A stretch of DNA of 37,658 nucleotides from an uncultured bacterium (GTDB lineage Bacteria > Dictyoglomota > Dictyoglomia > Dictyoglomales > Dictyoglomaceae): contig CALHLF010000010.1 in the NCBI GenBank assembly GCA_938034905.1, positions 70,108-107,765 of the forward strand, read 5' to 3'. The translations under genes and the position numbers were made by a program. This document shows, one piece after another, positions 34,874 to 37,658 of the stretch (positions are counted from its first letter, which is position 1; each line of letters opens with the position of its first letter). Under the pieces are notes generated by a model. That model made no database searches. It was not told the origin of the DNA and saw nothing but the letters and a program-made list of their open reading frames with translations.

Positions 34874-36050
34874 ATATTAATTCTTCCCTTTCCTCAATAA
34901 TTTTCTTTGATTTAATAAGATTTTGAATCTTATTAACATATTTTCTTTTATCTCCCAAAAGAATTGCTCCTACAATAATATTTTCTTTTAACACCAACTT
35001 TCTATAAAACCCTTTCTCCTCATCCTTTTTTATTATAACCTCAAATTCTTCACTTTTAGGAGGATCAATTTCTCCTATAGATGTAAGATCGATTCCCGTC
35101 ACCTTTAGGGTATTAGAGGGAATAGTCCCCTGATACTTAACTTTCTCCCCTATGATATTTTTTCCTGCCACATAGGACTGATCTAAGGATGCTGGTATAA
35201 TTCCATATATTTTTCCTTTAAATTCAACACAATCTCCACAGGAATATATATCTTCTATATTAGTTTCCATATATTCATTTACTATTATTCCTTTATTTAC
35301 CGAAATACCAGAATTTTTGGCTAAATCAATATTAGGAATAATACCAGCAGAAACCATAAGTAAATCTCCATATATTTTTCTTCCATCTTCTAATTCAATT
35401 CCCTCAAATCTTCCATTATAAGATATGATTTTTTGGACTCTAACTCCTAAATAAAATTCAAAATTAAATCTTTCTTCTATTTTTCTTTTTAAAATTCTTG
35501 CCCCATCCTCATCTAATTGTCTTGGAATTAATCTTGGAAAAAACTCCAAGCCAATAACCTTTAAGCCCCTTTGAGAAAGAGCTCTTCCAATTTCTAATCC
35601 CAATAGTCCACACCCTAAAATAATTACCCTTTCTTTATTTTTTATAAAGGATATAATATCCTTCGCATCATTTAAATTTCTTAAAGTAAATATTCCATCT
35701 ACATTTATATTATCTAAAGGAGGTTTAAAGGGAATAGCACCAGTAGCAATTAAAAGCTTATCAAATTTATAATTTTCCTTATTTGTATCTAAAATCTTTT
35801 TTTCTCCATTTATTTTTATGGCCTTTTCCCCATATAACACCTTTATCTTATTTTCTCTATACCAGCTTTCAGAATAAAAGGGAAGATCTTCTTCCTTTAT
35901 ATTTCCTGCTAAAAACTCAATTATCTGAGGTCTTGAGTAATAAGGAAAACCCTCTTCTGTAATTATTAAAATTGGAGTTTCTTTATCCTTTTCCCTTATT
36001 ACCTCTGCAGTATTTATTCCTGATATACCATTACCAATTATTAGATACAT
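34863..36050 (-). CDS. NAD(P)H:rubredoxin-type FAD oxidoreductase
   Basis: A 395-residue pyridine-nucleotide-disulfide-type flavoprotein. The N-terminal FAD motif (IIGNGISGINTAE), the middle ATGAIPF, the NAD(P) motif (ILGCGLLGLEIGRAL) and the second FAD motif (IYSCGDCVE) are in the normal order. No redox-active CxxxxC is seen, which fits the rubredoxin/nitrite-reductase-type branch. A rubredoxin gene lies 13 nt upstream and should encode its electron acceptor, suggesting delivery of electrons from NAD(P)H to an oxygen or peroxide detoxifying enzyme encoded elsewhere. Confidence 0.88.
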   Translation of the reverse strand: MYLIIGNGISGINTAEVIREKDKETPILIITEEGFPYYSRPQIIEFLAGNIKEEDLPFYSESWYRENKIKVLYGEKAIKINGEKKILDTNKENYKFDKLLIATGAIPFKPPLDNINVDGIFTLRNLNDAKDIISFIKNKERVIILGCGLLGLEIGRALSQRGLKVIGLEFFPRLIPRQLDEDGARILKRKIEERFNFEFYLGVRVQKIISYNGRFEGIELEDGRKIYGDLLMVSAGIIPNIDLAKNSGISVNKGIIVNEYMETNIEDIYSCGDCVEFKGKIYGIIPASLDQSYVAGKNIIGEKVKYQGTIPSNTLKVTGIDLTSIGEIDPPKSEEFEVIIKKDEEKGFYRKLVLKENIIVGAILLGDKRKYVNKIQNLIKSKKIIEEREELIYEE

Positions 36051-36063
36051 ATCTCTCCTCTAA

Positions 36064-36222
36064 TCATATGGGTCTAAACATATCCTTTTCAGCTCCACAC
36101 ACAGGACAAACCCAATCTTCAGGAAGTTCTTCAAAAGGAGTCTCAGGAGGAATATCATTCTCAGGATCTCCTTTAGAGGGATCATAAACATATCCACACA
36201 CAAGACATCTATACTTTTGCAT
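36064..36222 (-). CDS. Rubredoxin
   Basis: A 52-residue iron electron carrier with two Cys-x2-Cys pairs, [12 protein letters not shown] and [13 protein letters not shown], separated by the acidic loop [17 protein letters not shown] typical of rubredoxins. The ATG follows an AAAAGGAGG site. It is the first gene of the long minus-strand run that ends with the ATP synthase, and is followed by its likely reductase. Confidence 0.97.
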   Translation of the reverse strand: MQKYRCLVCGYVYDPSKGDPENDIPPETPFEELPEDWVCPVCGAEKDMFRPI

Positions 36223-36256
36223 TATAAACCTCCTTTTAATAATTATTCTTAATAAA

Positions 36257-36265
36257 ATTATACCA
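36257..36265 (-). promoter_or_regulatory. Extended -10 promoter before the rubredoxin gene
   Basis: On the minus strand TGGTATAAT (36265-36257) is a complete extended -10 element; no good -35 is seen. It would start transcription near 36250, about 30 bp upstream of the rubredoxin ATG. It is the only convincing promoter I find for the tightly packed genes down to atpC. Confidence 0.55.
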
Positions 36266-36284
36266 GAAATTCCAGGATTTCATA

Positions 36285-37556
36285 CTAAAAGCTTGGAAGA
36301 AGAGAGAATCCAGAAGGTCCAATTTCTCCACCAATCCTTTTTGTTGGAATTGCTTTAAGGGAAACCTCAAATTGAATATTTCCATTATTGGGATTCCAGG
36401 TGAATTTTCCTAAGAAACAATGCAAATCCTTATCTAAGGAGATTATGGGATAAAAAGAAGATGAAGGATATGTTCCCCATAAGGTTATTTTCCCTGCAGT
36501 ATGCCATTCTCCTTTAATATCAAAACTCAATTTATAATCTAATCTCTGTAGGGGATTATCTAAATATGGGTTGAGAAAGGCTCCTAACCTTAGAGAAAAA
36601 GGAGGATAATTTACAGTTGATTGAAGTAAAATGGAAGAAAATTTTTGGGAATTCCAATTATAACTTGTGGTCCCTTCCATCACGAATATTTTTTTATAAT
36701 CAAATTTCCCTTTAATATTTAAAGGAGTTAGGGATCTTAAAAGAAAATTATAGGAATCAGAGAGGGTAATATTAAAATTAGGACTTCCTAAGATTAAACT
36801 TCCACTCAACAAACTATTTTCTCCTTGATAGTCAAAGTAAAAGGGCGTATTTCCAGAATCTCCTGTAATTATATCCTTACCTAAGAATTGAAAGTTATAA
36901 GAGGCAGAAAGAGAAAGAAGATTAAAAGGTTTAAATCCTAAAGAGAAATTTCCATATATAAAATACCTTGCATCTCCTGTCTCATAAAAATCCTGTTTAT
37001 ACCCTAAATTGGAACTCAGATTGAAATTAAAAATTCTAAAGAAGTAAGGAATTGAAATACCAAAACCAAGTTTTAAAGCCTTTATATATGAACTCGGCTC
37101 ATCATAGTACCCTAAAATTCCCTCTATCTTAAGGGGAAGATTCAAAAGAGAATAGGTTCCATTAAAGCTTATCTCTGGAATTTTTAAAAGCTGTAGATTC
37201 TTTGGATCTGAAATCCTATAATTTTCATATATAGATATTGTATAATTTTTACCTTTATGAATAAACCTTCCTTCTTCGTATATCTCATAGGTTCTTTTGC
37301 TTAAAAAAGTAGAATCGTTATATCTTAGATTAAACAAAAAAGAATTATTCTTATCAATTCCTTGAGAAAGATTCAAATTAGAGGAGAATCTCTTTGAATT
37401 GTTGTCTTCCTTATAAAAAAGTTGAAGAAAAGTTTTATTCAAGCCATAAGTAAATGTAAATTTTAAAATATCTTGAATTGTGTATAGATCATATTTGGTT
37501 TTGAAATTCAAGTAAAGAAAATTATTAATGGTTAATAAGAATGGATTTAGTACCAT
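36285..37556 (-). CDS. Outer membrane beta-barrel, LptD-like, probably 5'-truncated
   Basis: A 423-residue protein made almost entirely of alternating aromatic/polar beta strands, ending in Phe. The region DLHCFLGKFTWNPNNGNIQF near residue 380 resembles the end of LptD-type proteins, where 'D.HCW' and 'F.F.l.LKA' occur. It has no signal peptide, no ribosome binding site before the ATG at 37556, and an in-frame stop three codons upstream. A barrel cannot be exported this way, so the true gene likely extended further and is broken by a frameshift or an insertion at its 5' end. It could also be a translated remnant. The barrel nature is well supported; the LptD link is by eye. Confidence 0.6.
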   Translation of the reverse strand: MVLNPFLLTINNFLYLNFKTKYDLYTIQDILKFTFTYGLNKTFLQLFYKEDNNSKRFSSNLNLSQGIDKNNSFLFNLRYNDSTFLSKRTYEIYEEGRFIHKGKNYTISIYENYRISDPKNLQLLKIPEISFNGTYSLLNLPLKIEGILGYYDEPSSYIKALKLGFGISIPYFFRIFNFNLSSNLGYKQDFYETGDARYFIYGNFSLGFKPFNLLSLSASYNFQFLGKDIITGDSGNTPFYFDYQGENSLLSGSLILGSPNFNITLSDSYNFLLRSLTPLNIKGKFDYKKIFVMEGTTSYNWNSQKFSSILLQSTVNYPPFSLRLGAFLNPYLDNPLQRLDYKLSFDIKGEWHTAGKITLWGTYPSSSFYPIISLDKDLHCFLGKFTWNPNNGNIQFEVSLKAIPTKRIGGEIGPSGFSLLPSF

Positions 37557-37658
37557 GTGAGATCATAGCGTCAATTTTCTTGTTGATAATAGGGACCCAT
37601 ACAAAACTGCATATTTGCATCTTTACTGGATTTGAAGATGGATTCATCCGATTTTCGC
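37557..37658. other. Unassigned right edge, possible element boundary
   Basis: These 102 bases follow the barrel gene's first codon. On the minus strand one frame reads an uninterrupted stretch ending in a TGA at 37573-37571, with PYY and YDLTWY-like sequence around it. On the plus strand the run starts TGTGAGATCATAGCG and includes GGGACCCA. I could not decide whether it is the broken upstream part of the barrel gene or the end of an insertion element. Confidence 0.3.

Noticed and set aside
37541-37658. Plus-strand open frame entering the right edge (MDLVPCEIIAS...)
   Set aside because: It overlaps the barrel gene antisense, has no ribosome binding site and matches no family I recognise.

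Overview
The window looks like part of the chromosome of an anaerobic, thermophilic, AT-rich bacterium. Gene content, Lys/Glu/Ile-rich proteins, AGA/ATA codon preference and very tight gene packing with frequent 1-40 nt overlaps and TTG starts suggest a Dictyoglomus-like organism. That identification is an inference by eye, not a database result. Forty-two protein genes are supported. I saw no tRNA, rRNA, CRISPR array or complete insertion sequence.

Left part (1-11.6 kb). A xylose-isomerase-superfamily sugar isomerase is followed by nrdR-nrdD-nrdG (class III anaerobic ribonucleotide reductase, its activase and its repressor). A pair of NrdR boxes lies in the nrd promoter. Facing it on the minus strand is a six-gene, overlapping operon (11567 down to 4483): an opine-dehydrogenase-family enzyme, a single-chain MutS-MutE-like coenzyme-B12 protein, a D-Ala-D-Ala-ligase-like ATP-grasp enzyme, a zinc-ribbon/adenylate-cyclase-like/STAND-ATPase protein, a small helical protein and an MFS transporter. 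This set looks like an uncharacterised amino-acid-derived small-molecule pathway and is the most interesting part of the window.

Middle (11.6-24 kb). The housekeeping cluster rpmH-rnpA-yidD-yidC-jag-mnmE-uppP runs on the minus strand from a clear promoter placed over the 3' end of a nicotinate phosphoribosyltransferase gene. A nicotinamidase/nicotinate phosphoribosyltransferase pair forms an NAD salvage unit preceded by a strong hairpin. Upstream lies a 25-codon single-membrane-span gene, then yjbQ, divergent from rtcB. A bidirectional terminator separates rtcB from two surface-protein genes: a PorV-like barrel and a 1042-residue Ig-repeat protein with a FlgD-like end. The latter diverges from a GlpP-like antiterminator gene through interleaved promoters.

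Right part (24.6-37.7 kb). A run of 16 minus-strand genes starts at a rubredoxin (36222) and reads: NADH:rubredoxin-type oxidoreductase, secreted alpha/beta hydrolase, HtrA-like protease without signal peptide, YigZ, histone-deacetylase-like enzyme, YqeY, then the full F1Fo ATP synthase (AtpZ, AtpI, a, c, b-delta fusion, alpha, gamma, beta, epsilon). Subunit c carries several residues of the sodium-binding type. The b-delta fusion has the delta C-terminal domain but apparently not the delta N-terminal domain. The window ends in an outer-membrane barrel (LptD-like) whose 5' end looks broken or truncated.
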